From contig DIUH01000421.1 of the NCBI GenBank assembly GCA_002428205.1, positions 578-9,445 of the forward strand: 8,868 nucleotides of DNA, given 5' to 3'. A model generated the notes under the pieces. It saw nothing but the letters and a program-made list of their open reading frames with translations, was not told where the DNA came from and searched no databases. Position numbers and translations under genes: made by a program. Below, piece after piece: positions 1-6,563 of this stretch. The stretch comes from Planctomycetaceae bacterium UBA6163 (GTDB lineage Bacteria; Planctomycetota; Planctomycetia; Pirellulales; Pirellulaceae). The first letter of the stretch is position 1. Every line of letters starts with the position of its first letter.

Positions 1-1166
1 CCGCCATGTCGGATGACAAGCGGCAATTGATCGCGGGGCTGATCGATACGGCAATCGCTACGAACACCGACGTCCAGCCGTTGCTTAGCAGCATTTTGGC
101 GGTGACATCGGAGACTGGCGAGACAGATATCGACGCGAAACTTGCACTAGCAACCAGCGTGGCGCGCAGCGTTTCGAAGATCGGCAAACTGTCGGCTAGC
201 GAAACCGGATTGCTGGCCCTGTTGCGGCCGATCTACGACCGATCGCTGGCGATCATTCACGATTCAACTCAGCCGCCGGAGCGGCGCTGCCACAGCCTTG
301 AACTGCTCGGCCGCGGAATCGCCAGTGACGAATCCGCCATCGCAGCCGAAAAAACGTTGCTTGCCGACCTGATGGCCCCATCGGTACCGCCGCAGGTCCA
401 ACAAAAGGCGGTCGAATCGTTGGCGCGGATCGATCACGCCGCCTTGGTTGACGTGGCACTGGCGAAATGGGAATCGACTTCGTCGTCGATTCGTGATCAA
501 TGCGTTACCCAAATGCTGACTCGCGCCCCGACGATCGACAGGCTGTTGACCGCGATCGAAACGGGCGATGTCAAAGTCAACCAGCTCTCGGCGGCCGCCC
601 GCCAACAACTGCTGCACAGCGGTTCGCGTTCGTTGATGGTACGTGCGCAGCGATTGATCGAGTCCAGCAGTGGTTCGGCCGGTTCACCGGAAAAGCAAAA
701 GTTGGTTGAACGTTATTTATCCGAATTCAAATCCGCCGGTGACTTAGCGGCGGTTGACGGCGCGGCGTTGTATAAGAAACATTGTGCGGCGTGTCACCAG
801 AGCGACGACCAGGGGCGAACGATCGGGCCGAGTCTTGCGAACTTAACTGATCGTCGCGACCGCACGCTGGTCGAATCGATCCTAGATCCCAATAAGGCGG
901 TGGAACCTCAGTATCAAAGTTATCTGATTCGAACTGACGACGACCAATTGTTCGTTGGCGCGATTGACAGCGAATCGACGACCGAGATTACGTTGGCCCG
1001 CGCCGATGGGACGCGGCAAACGGTCGACCGCAGCCGAATCGCTGAGATCAAAAACAGCGGCGTGTCGTTAATGCCAGACGGTTTGGCTGATCTTATCGCC
1101 CCGGTTGAATTGCAAGCGATCGTAAGCTATTTGCAAACGGGGCAAGTGGCCGGTTTGTCTCAATAG
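1..1166 (+). CDS. PVC-type heme-binding domain protein with HEAT-like repeats (5' partial)
   Basis: The reading frame is open from the window's first complete codon, and the ATG at 6 has only one codon before it, so the gene very probably starts upstream and this is its C-terminal part. Residue numbers below count from that ATG. Residues about 1-235 are alpha-helical, rich in Ala and Leu, and look like HEAT-type helical repeats. A single cytochrome c motif, CAACH, follows at residues 260-264, inside the segment ALYKKHCAACH. The downstream GPSL and the Met at residue 356 (segment SLMPDGL) are the likely second heme ligand region. This arrangement matches the planctomycete and verrucomicrobial heme-binding domain (TIGR02603 type), often the tail of very large secreted proteins that also carry sugar-dehydrogenase or beta-propeller domains. 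A role in periplasmic electron transfer is inferred; the substrate cannot be told from this fragment. The gene converges on rimI. Confidence 0.88.
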   Translation, partial: AMSDDKRQLIAGLIDTAIATNTDVQPLLSSILAVTSETGETDIDAKLALATSVARSVSKIGKLSASETGLLALLRPIYDRSLAIIHDSTQPPERRCHSLELLGRGIASDESAIAAEKTLLADLMAPSVPPQVQQKAVESLARIDHAALVDVALAKWESTSSSIRDQCVTQMLTRAPTIDRLLTAIETGDVKVNQLSAAARQQLLHSGSRSLMVRAQRLIESSSGSAGSPEKQKLVERYLSEFKSAGDLAAVDGAALYKKHCAACHQSDDQGRTIGPSLANLTDRRDRTLVESILDPNKAVEPQYQSYLIRTDDDQLFVGAIDSESTTEITLARADGTRQTVDRSRIAEIKNSGVSLMPDGLADLIAPVELQAIVSYLQTGQVAGLSQ

Positions 1167-1200
1167 CGGCAGGACATAAGCCTGGTGCCGCTAAAGTTTT
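1164..1200 (+). terminator. Intrinsic terminator-like hairpin after the heme protein gene
   Basis: A perfect 8-bp inverted repeat, TAGCGGCA (1164-1171) and TGCCGCTA (1186-1193), encloses a 14-base loop that can add a short GG/CC pairing. It is followed by AAGTTTT. The stop codon TAG of the heme protein forms the base of the left arm. The T tract is short, so termination may be modest. It lies between two convergent genes, where a terminator is expected. The other strand has no T run after the stem. Confidence 0.6.
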
Positions 1201-1215
1201 GAGTGCAGAGTTCTT

Positions 1216-1737
1216 TCAGCCTGCCAGTCGCGAGATTCTGTTTGCCGGGTCGGCTAATTCTTCTGCTGATGCGCGATAGCGGAACTGCATTAGGTAGGCA
1301 TCTTCGACCGTGTCATCATAGAAATCTCGCAATACGGAAATTGCACGGAAGCCGAGATGCTTGAAGAACAATTGTGCCTCCAAGTTTGTTTCGCGAACTT
1401 CCAGCATGATGCGATTACGTCGCTCATGCGAGAGCTTGCTGAGCAACTTGTTGATCATTGCATTACCGACACCTTGACGGCGTGACTCGGTTGCGACGGC
1501 AAAGTTTAGGATGTGCAAGCGATTTTTGTGCAATTCATAAATCATAAAGCCGACGACGCGATCGTCTTGTTCGGCTACCATGCCGATGCAATTTCTTTGG
1601 CGAAGACAACGAATAAAATCGTCCTCCGTCCACGAAAACTCAAAGCTCTGATTCTCGATCGCCAACACCGCCGGCATGTCGCGTCGAATCATCCAGCGGA
1701 TATGAACACAGGCTGTCGATTGAGATGTCTGGGACAC
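1216..1737 (-). CDS. rimI: Ribosomal-protein-alanine N-acetyltransferase (GNAT family)
   Basis: RimI transfers acetyl from acetyl-CoA to the N-terminal alanine of ribosomal protein S18 in the cytoplasm. I start it at the GTG at 1737-1735 because a strong Shine-Dalgarno, AAGGAG (1750-1745), lies 7 bases upstream. This gives 173 residues, a normal RimI length. The frame also has an ATG at 1842, which would add 35 low-complexity residues that do not look like GNAT sequence. The GNAT fold begins near residue 11 (VHIRWMIRRD). The acetyl-CoA-binding loop is RRQGVGNA (86-93), and the RimI signature LEVRETN is at 112-118 with Glu113. The block AQLFFKHLGF (121-130) has Phe125 where E. coli RimI has the proposed catalytic Tyr115. 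Related GNAT enzymes with other targets cannot be excluded. It lies downstream of ruvB on the same strand, with 279 bases between. Confidence 0.82.
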   Translation of the reverse strand: MSQTSQSTACVHIRWMIRRDMPAVLAIENQSFEFSWTEDDFIRCLRQRNCIGMVAEQDDRVVGFMIYELHKNRLHILNFAVATESRRQGVGNAMINKLLSKLSHERRNRIMLEVRETNLEAQLFFKHLGFRAISVLRDFYDDTVEDAYLMQFRYRASAEELADPANRISRLAG

Positions 1738-2016
1738 GTCGGAACTCCTTTTCCACCGTGGACGCAAAATGTCGATAACGGACAACTTTTTCAGCGAAAC
1801 CGAATCGTTTCGACTTGCTTTCGACGGTTGATTTACAACCATCGTTGTCCCCTGGTCGAGACTTTAGCAATCGCGCCACGGCGGGCCAATACAAGTTGGC
1901 AAAGAATCGTGAAAGGAAAATGTTTGAACTAAAAATCGTTACGAATAGCGATGAAAAACGGTTCTGTCGTGGCCTGTTGCGGATGATGGCATAGGCCAAA
2001 AATCCGAAAGGCCACG
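1738..2016. other. ruvB-rimI spacer, no convincing gene
   Basis: These 279 bases hold either the 5' untranslated region of rimI or, if translation starts at 1842, a 35-residue N-terminal extension. Just after the ruvB stop there is a 7-bp inverted repeat, CGTGGCC (1968-1974) and GGCCACG (2010-2016), with a 35-base loop and further GGCC copies inside. It could fold at the ruvB 3' end, but no T run follows on the minus strand, so I do not call it a terminator. No clear -10/-35 pair for rimI was found, so co-transcription with ruvB remains possible. Confidence 0.35.
1745..1750 (-). promoter_or_regulatory. Ribosome binding site that decides the rimI start
   Basis: On the minus strand AAGGAG stands 7 bases before the GTG at 1737. 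It supports this internal GTG over the ATG at 1842, which has only the weaker AGGGG 6 bases upstream. Confidence 0.6.
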
Positions 2017-3129
2017 CTATTTGCCGCTGTTTAAACCAAGATGGCGGTAAGCCTTGTCGGTCGCCATTCGACCGCGACTGGTTCGCAGGATTAACTCGCT
2101 GCGTAACAAGAACGGTTCGACCTCGTCCTCCAGCGTATCGCTGCTGACGTTCATCGTGTGGGCAATCGCTTCAAGGCCCGCTGGTCCGCCGGCAAAAATC
2201 CGGGTCAAGGTGTCGAGGTAGCGACGATCCTGTTTATCCAGCCCCAGCGTATCGATCCCGATCATTTGCAACGCGGCGGTTGCGACCTCCAGCGAAATGT
2301 TGCCGCTGGCTCGCGACTGGGCGTAATCGCGAACCCACAGCAGCCGATTGTTCGCCAATCGTGGTGTACTGCGGCTGCGGCGGGCGATTTCTGTCGCCGG
2401 ATCGCTGGCGACTTCAACCTGCAATTTCAAAGCGTTTCGCTGGACGATTTCGCACAATTCGGCCAGCGTGTACCAACCGAGGTGTTCACGGATTTGGAAT
2501 CGATCGCGCAGCGGTCCGCTCAACATCCCAGCGCGTGTGGTTGCCCCGATTAAAGTGAAGGGCCGCAAGTCGAGGTTCAACGTTCGAGCGCTGACACCTT
2601 CGCCCAGCACGATGTCGATGCGAAAGTCTTCCATCGCCGTGTAAAGATACTCTTCGACGCTCTTGGGCAGACGGTGGATTTCGTCTATGAACAAGACCGA
2701 CCCCTGCTCGAGATTGGTCAAGTAAGGAATCAAATCCTTCGGCGCTCGCAGGGCCGCACCGTTGGCCATTTGTACGGTTGTCCCCATTTCCTCGGGAATG
2801 ACCGTTGCAAACGTGGTTTTGCCGAGTCCTGGGGGGCCGTCAAAGAGAATGTGCCCGAGTGGTTCGCCACGTTTTCGAGCCGCATCGATCGCGATCTGCA
2901 GACGTTCGATAACGTCAGATTGGCCGACAATTTCGGTCATTCGGCGCGGCCGCAAGCGGACATCCTGGTCCTTCTGACGTTCCGGTTCGGCCACCAATAC
3001 ACCCTCAGGTTCCGGATCGGATGATTGATAAATTGCTTCTCTAGCCACGTGATCCGCCTTGTCCTGATTAAACACGTTTGGCGGGTTTGCCCGCTGTCCC
3101 GTCACATCGGTGTGACGAAACTGTTCCAT
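2017..3129 (-). CDS. ruvB: Holliday junction branch migration ATPase RuvB
   Basis: RuvB is the hexameric AAA+ motor that, with RuvA, drives branch migration of Holliday junctions during recombinational repair. Over 370 residues it shows the Walker A GPPGLGKTT (98-106), Walker B LFIDEIH (146-152), sensor 1 GATTRAG (195-201), the arginine finger segment PLRDRF (206-211) and sensor 2 STPR (254-257). A C-terminal winged-helix domain ends with RGRMAT (352-357). The region before RLRPRRM is about 58 residues, longer than in E. coli, so the start is uncertain. The ATG at 3129 has no clear ribosome binding site. The GTG at 3048-3046 (giving VAREAIYQ) has AAGG 8 bases upstream and would give 343 residues. 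Sensor 2 reads PRLANNRLLWVRDYA, with an extra Asn and a Trp compared with the common PRIANRLLRRVRDYA. No ruvA or ruvC is in the window. It follows a 55-aa ORF by 24 bases. Confidence 0.95.
   Translation of the reverse strand: MEQFRHTDVTGQRANPPNVFNQDKADHVAREAIYQSSDPEPEGVLVAEPERQKDQDVRLRPRRMTEIVGQSDVIERLQIAIDAARKRGEPLGHILFDGPPGLGKTTFATVIPEEMGTTVQMANGAALRAPKDLIPYLTNLEQGSVLFIDEIHRLPKSVEEYLYTAMEDFRIDIVLGEGVSARTLNLDLRPFTLIGATTRAGMLSGPLRDRFQIREHLGWYTLAELCEIVQRNALKLQVEVASDPATEIARRSRSTPRLANNRLLWVRDYAQSRASGNISLEVATAALQMIGIDTLGLDKQDRRYLDTLTRIFAGGPAGLEAIAHTMNVSSDTLEDEVEPFLLRSELILRTSRGRMATDKAYRHLGLNSGK
3081..3116 (-). promoter_or_regulatory. Two adjacent hairpins at the ruvB 5' end
   Basis: Two perfect inverted repeats lie 6 bases apart. 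One is GTCACA-TCGG-TGTGAC (3101-3116), the other GCGGG-TTTG-CCCGC (3081-3094). Both have 4-base loops. They lie within the first 50 bases after the ATG at 3129 but upstream of the alternative GTG at 3048. They may be a leader structure or operator, if the GTG is the real start, or a hairpin that slows initiation. The function is inferred. Confidence 0.35.
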
Positions 3130-3153
3130 CGATTGTCTTGCTGTCGTCGGTCA

Positions 3154-3321
3154 CTAGTCACCAATGCTGTACACGTCGATGAACACCGTGCCGATTCGTG
3201 ACAACTTAACGTACGAGTCGGGAAACGAGAAAGCCAATTTCCAACTCCAGATTGCGTGATCGGAAAAGACTGCCAAAACGGGCTTGGTGACGATCTTGGT
3301 GAAATGGGCTTTAATGGACAT
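3154..3321 (-). CDS. Small ORF of 55 aa upstream of ruvB, unknown function
   Basis: I do not recognise this protein. It starts MSIKAHFTKIVTKPV and ends VFIDVYSIGD. It has no Cys, three Lys in its first 13 residues, and an aromatic-rich middle (AIWSWKLAFSFP, residues 23-34). No clear membrane helix or signal peptide is seen. Support for translation is the Shine-Dalgarno AAGGA (3332-3328) 6 bases before the ATG at 3321, and tandem in-frame stops TAG and TGA (3156-3151). It is 24 bases from ruvB, on the same strand and in the same frame, which suggests co-transcription. It could be a real small protein or a leader ORF whose translation affects ruvB. With 55 codons and no known relatives, chance cannot be excluded. 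Confidence 0.45.
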   Translation of the reverse strand: MSIKAHFTKIVTKPVLAVFSDHAIWSWKLAFSFPDSYVKLSRIGTVFIDVYSIGD

Positions 3322-3327
3322 TTCTCT

Positions 3328-3332
3328 TCCTT
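3328..3332 (-). promoter_or_regulatory. Ribosome binding site of the 55-aa ORF
   Basis: AAGGA on the minus strand lies 6 bases before the ATG at 3321. It directly follows, and by one base overlaps, the inverted-repeat arm at 3332-3339, so folding of that repeat could affect access to it. Confidence 0.45.
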
Positions 3333-3381
3333 AATCGATGCTTTTGGCGGATGCCGCCAAAGGCGGTCGGCGAATCGATTA
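3332..3381. repeat. Nested inverted repeat upstream of the 55-aa ORF
   Basis: The outer arms are TAATCGAT (3332-3339) and ATCGATTA (3374-3381), a perfect 8-bp match. Inside lies a 10-bp stem formed by 3341-3350 and 3354-3363, with one G-U pair and a 3-base ATG loop. On the minus strand this would be a stable leader structure ending at the ribosome binding site of the 55-aa ORF. It could also be an operator for either divergent gene. No T run follows on either strand, so it is not a standard terminator. Confidence 0.45.
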
Positions 3382-3601
3382 GGGATGGTTTGATACGCGC
3401 AATCAGATTGCCGGATCGAAAAATGTTAAGATTTAAAGATATTAATGCGCTGCAATGTTCCGCTAGCATAGCTTTGTGGCGTCTTCGTTTGATTCGGTAA
3501 ATCATCGTGGATTTTCCCGCCACTGACGTTTGCCAGATCGATATACTGCCGGGTGGTTTGCCATTATTCACCGCCCGTGAGTCTCCATGTTTGAGGTCGA
3601 A
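3382..3601. other. Divergent intergenic region, promoters expected
   Basis: Together with the nested repeat, this region separates the minus-strand ruvB cluster from the plus-strand prepilin gene, so at least two promoters should lie here. An AT-rich island occurs around 3419-3445. TATACT at 3542-3547 resembles a -10 box for the plus strand, but no good -35 hexamer lies 16-18 bases upstream. No gene was found in it apart from a possible 5-codon N-terminal extension of the prepilin gene from an ATG at 3587. Confidence 0.3.
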
Positions 3602-4753
3602 ATGAAGAATAATTTCAGGCGAGGATTCACTCTCGTCGAACTGTTGGTGGTCATTGCGATCATCGGCGTTATGGTCGGATTGCTGTTGCCCGCGGTCCAA
3701 GCGGCACGCGAAGCGGCTCGGCGAATGCAGTGCTCGAACAATCTCAAGCAGATCGGGCTTGCGACATTGAATTACGAGTCCGCCTACAAAGTTTTTCCAC
3801 CGGGCAGGATGGCTCCTGACTATTCCGTCGGTGGCGTGGTTCAGGCGTCTTACACGTCTTATCCGACCACATTGCCGCTGGGGGCTTGGACCGGGTTTCG
3901 ATCCGTCCACACGTTCATTCTGCCGTTCATGGAGCAGAACAACATTTATGATTTGATCGATTTCGGGGTTCCGACGTCAGTTCGCATGACGACCGGTGGC
4001 GGCGTTACGCCGGTGAACGCGAACTATCGGGCGTACGCGAACGCGGCGGCACTGTTTATCTGTCCATCGTGCCCGAACACCGGCGTGATCATTACGGAGA
4101 ACAATTACCGATACAATTTCGGCGGTTCGACTCCGTTTGGTGGGGCAGAAGGCTCGACCACGAACAACAACATCACCGCGATATCACCGGCTGGTTTTTC
4201 CAGCCGCGGAAATGGCGCGTTCACGATTGGTAATCCGTTGCGAGCGGCGGACTTTATCGACGGCATGTCCAACACGGTTTTCTTCTCTGAAAGAACCAAG
4301 GGCAGTGGTCGTAATTTGTCGGCTGAACCTCCAAACCGTGCGGACGTGACGAACATGTCGAGCCGTCCGCAAGGGTTGGTTGATGCCGACGTGATGTTTG
4401 CGGCCTGCCAAGCTCAGGTGCCTTCCGTCAGCGGTTTCAATTTCAACTCGATGGGGCGTTGGTTGCCAGGTTCGGACTTTTCCAACGGTTGGCCTTTCGG
4501 GTTCTATTCGGCAACGATGTACAATCACGTCGCGCCGCCGAATTGGCGAGCGATCGACTGCGGAACCCGATCGGCGATTGCCGATGCGCCGGGTGAACAC
4601 GCAATCATTTCAGCCCGCAGCCAGCACACCGGCGGCGTGAACGCATCTATGGGCGACGGTTCCGTAAGATTTGTCACCGAAAGTATCGACCTACTTATCT
4701 GGCGGGCCGTTGGAACACGTGCTGGTGGTGAAGTGGCTCAGTTGGAGAATTAA
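3602..4753 (+). CDS. DUF1559 prepilin-like protein
   Basis: This is a DUF1559 (SBP_bac_10) protein of the kind highly expanded in planctomycetes. It has a type IV prepilin N-terminus, with RRG|FTLVELLVVIAIIG placing the prepilin peptidase cut after Gly8 and the conserved Glu at mature position 5. A hydrophobic helix and the family signature LLPAVQAAREAARRMQCSNN follow. The C-terminus carries the H-x9-DG motif (His342, Asp352-Gly353) and ends WRAVGTRAGGE. The 383-residue length is typical. I choose the ATG at 3602 because GAGG stands 5 bases upstream and it puts the prepilin cut at the usual distance. An ATG at 3587 would add five residues. The protein is expected to be anchored in the inner membrane or built into a pseudopilus-like structure; its exact role is not known. 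A lipoprotein gene follows after 46 bases. Confidence 0.92.
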   Translation: MKNNFRRGFTLVELLVVIAIIGVMVGLLLPAVQAAREAARRMQCSNNLKQIGLATLNYESAYKVFPPGRMAPDYSVGGVVQASYTSYPTTLPLGAWTGFRSVHTFILPFMEQNNIYDLIDFGVPTSVRMTTGGGVTPVNANYRAYANAAALFICPSCPNTGVIITENNYRYNFGGSTPFGGAEGSTTNNNITAISPAGFSSRGNGAFTIGNPLRAADFIDGMSNTVFFSERTKGSGRNLSAEPPNRADVTNMSSRPQGLVDADVMFAACQAQVPSVSGFNFNSMGRWLPGSDFSNGWPFGFYSATMYNHVAPPNWRAIDCGTRSAIADAPGEHAIISARSQHTGGVNASMGDGSVRFVTESIDLLIWRAVGTRAGGEVAQLEN

Positions 4754-4799
4754 GAACGTCCGATCGCTCCGTGACTCCTTCCACCAAGGGAACCTATTG

Positions 4800-5228
4800 A
4801 TGTTTTCGCCACGCTTTTTTCAGTGCATTCTTTTTGCTTTCGTTCTCTCGCCGCTTGTTGGGTGTGGGGATGGTGCTGGCGAGGACGTTGTGCGATCCGC
4901 GCAGGTCTCGTTAGACGAGGCCTTGGCGAAGGAGGCATCGGGCGACCTGCCGAATGCTTTGCAGGCGATTGATGCTGCGCTCAGCAATGGTGGGCTGGAC
5001 CCGGATCAGTTGGCCGAAGGGTACTTACTGCGGGCGCGGTGTTACTGTGCCAGCGGCGAACTTGATAAAGCACAGGCCGATCTCGAAGCGGCCGACCAGG
5101 GAGCTCCCAACCCGGCTAAGTTGCATCTCACCCGCGGCATGTTGCTCGACAAGCAAGGTAAAGCTGCGGAGGCCAAGGCCGAATACAGCTTGGCGAAGAA
5201 AGCGGACCCTAGCATCAAGATTCCCTGA
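4800..5228 (+). CDS. Small TPR lipoprotein
   Basis: The protein has 142 residues. Residues 1-22 form a lipoprotein signal peptide: a basic residue (Arg5), a hydrophobic stretch (ILFAFVLSPLVG) and the lipobox LVGC, with the lipidated Cys22. The mature part is helical, with TPR-like pairs at about 36-62, 71-100 and 105-136 (for example YLLRARCYCASGELDKAQAD). Such repeats mediate protein contacts. The frame is open upstream to 4671, but that part overlaps the prepilin gene and lacks signal features. The ATG at 4800 has AAGGG 9 bases before it and begins the signal peptide exactly, so I choose it. The gene is likely co-transcribed with the DUF1559 gene 46 bases upstream. A role as its envelope partner is inference. 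Confidence 0.82.
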   Translation: MFSPRFFQCILFAFVLSPLVGCGDGAGEDVVRSAQVSLDEALAKEASGDLPNALQAIDAALSNGGLDPDQLAEGYLLRARCYCASGELDKAQADLEAADQGAPNPAKLHLTRGMLLDKQGKAAEAKAEYSLAKKADPSIKIP

Positions 5229-5230
5229 AT

Positions 5231-6556
5231 CTATCGCGCACTGATTCGCCGCGTCGCGTGAGGTAATTGGGTGTCGTCGACTAAATGGATCGTCTCGATT
5301 CCGTCGGCTTGCAACGGACCCGCAGACGCGGCAAAGTCGTTGATGTCAGCGGTATTGATGACGACCGCGACGGCCCATCCGCGACGGCGCATGCCGATCA
5401 GCATCGCTGCGGTTTGACGGTCGCATTTTTGTGTGACCACAATCAATGTCGTGTCGTGCGCGAGTCGTTGTTGTGCGTTGACAACGGTTTCGGCGATCGA
5501 CAGTCCATCGGACAATTCTAACCGTGCGAGCACCCGGCGAAGTTCTTGGAAGTGGACCGGGCCACGATCTGCGTCGACAATGACTGGACGCAACCGATCG
5601 TCACGCTCGCGCATCGCCGCTTCGGTTTGCGCCGCGCCGCGAGTGCGAAAGTCGGTGTCAAAGCCCTCGGTGCGGATCCGATCGGCCGCATCGCGACCAT
5701 TGGACAACAGGGCGATCGGTTGGTTCATTTCGTAGAACGCCGCGGCGATCGAAGCGGCCAATGAGATCGCCAAGTCGCTTCGCACCGGTTCGTTTTGGTC
5801 CGGATTGGTGTCGCGATGCATGTCCAGAATCAGCGTCGCACCGGCGATCGATGTCGGTTCGTAAACTTTGCTGTGCAGAGTTCCGGTTCGCGCCGTCGCC
5901 GCCCAGTGGACGCTGCGCAGCGGGTCGCCGATTTGCCACTTGCGGATCCCACGGATCCGCGTCGGATCCTGCATCACCGCGTTTCGAATCCGAATCTCGC
6001 CGATCGGCCGCGGCGACGCGATGTCATAGCCAGCCATTGGGACACTGCGCGGATAGACGAGGATGTATTGCGGCGGGGCACCAACGCGGTAACGGCGGCT
6101 GAGCCCCATCAGGTCGCCGGTTTCCAGAACAGTCGGTCCGATTTGATAGTAGCCGCGTCTTTGACAGGTGATTCGATAACGCAACTGTCGCGTTTGGCCG
6201 GCTGGCAAGAAAAAGACTTCGATCCGCGAACCATCGATGCGCAGTGCCGGTGGACGTTGGGCAAACGCGGCTTTAGGCAACAGATCTTCGACCAACAGCC
6301 AAGCGATCGGCAATTTGGACCGATTGGTAATGTCGACCACGATTTCGGTCGACTGGCCGACCTCCAGTTCGATTGCACCGTCGTGGCGAACGGCAACGGC
6401 GGCACCATGCCACTGCGATGCGAACCAGAATCCGGTGCCGATCATCAACACGCCGGCGTAGGCGGCCAGCAACCACAGCGACGCTCCGAACGTCATCCCG
6501 GCCAACAACAGTGCCGCGACCACAGCGACAAACGTGAATAGCGATCGCTGAGGCAT
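5231..6556 (-). CDS. DUF58 domain protein, two N-terminal membrane segments
   Basis: The 441-residue protein starts with two hydrophobic segments (about 5-22 and 25-46). A beta-rich region with the look of an immunoglobulin-like fold follows (about 55-165). The DUF58 signature IGDPLRSVHWAATARTG is at 209-225, followed by HSKVYEP. A VWA-like C-terminal part starts at LILDMHRD (242-248), but its metal-site motif lacks the usual DxSxS, so metal binding is doubtful. DUF58 proteins are usually encoded with MoxR-type AAA+ ATPases and VWA proteins. None is next to it here, although genes beyond the window cannot be judged. No clear ribosome binding site precedes the ATG at 6556. It is the last gene of the minus-strand run and ends 2 bases from the convergent TPR lipoprotein gene, leaving no room for separate terminators. 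Confidence 0.9.
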   Translation of the reverse strand: MPQRSLFTFVAVVAALLLAGMTFGASLWLLAAYAGVLMIGTGFWFASQWHGAAVAVRHDGAIELEVGQSTEIVVDITNRSKLPIAWLLVEDLLPKAAFAQRPPALRIDGSRIEVFFLPAGQTRQLRYRITCQRRGYYQIGPTVLETGDLMGLSRRYRVGAPPQYILVYPRSVPMAGYDIASPRPIGEIRIRNAVMQDPTRIRGIRKWQIGDPLRSVHWAATARTGTLHSKVYEPTSIAGATLILDMHRDTNPDQNEPVRSDLAISLAASIAAAFYEMNQPIALLSNGRDAADRIRTEGFDTDFRTRGAAQTEAAMRERDDRLRPVIVDADRGPVHFQELRRVLARLELSDGLSIAETVVNAQQRLAHDTTLIVVTQKCDRQTAAMLIGMRRRGWAVAVVINTADINDFAASAGPLQADGIETIHLVDDTQLPHATRRISAR

Positions 6557-6563
6557 GGAGGGC

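Noticed and set aside
1640..1999. Minus-strand open frame of 119 residues next to rimI
   Set aside because: It overlaps rimI in another frame and its composition is not protein-like.
3101..3116. CRP-like binding site at GTCACATCGGTGTGAC
   Set aside because: The half-sites are in the opposite order to TGTGA-N6-TCACA, so it is kept only as a hairpin.
3519..3547. Possible promoter with TATACT as -10 box for the DUF1559 gene
   Set aside because: No reasonable -35 hexamer lies at 16-18 bases; planctomycete promoters are not well enough known to call it on one hexamer.
3311..3910. Minus-strand open frame of 199 residues
   Set aside because: It overlaps the start of the strongly supported DUF1559 gene on the other strand and covers the intergenic inverted repeat; it has no domain or ribosome binding site.
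5795..6541. Plus-strand open frame of 248 residues opposite the DUF58 gene
   Set aside because: It lies wholly antisense to a well-supported gene, has Arg/Gln-rich composition typical of antisense frames, and shows no recognisable motif.
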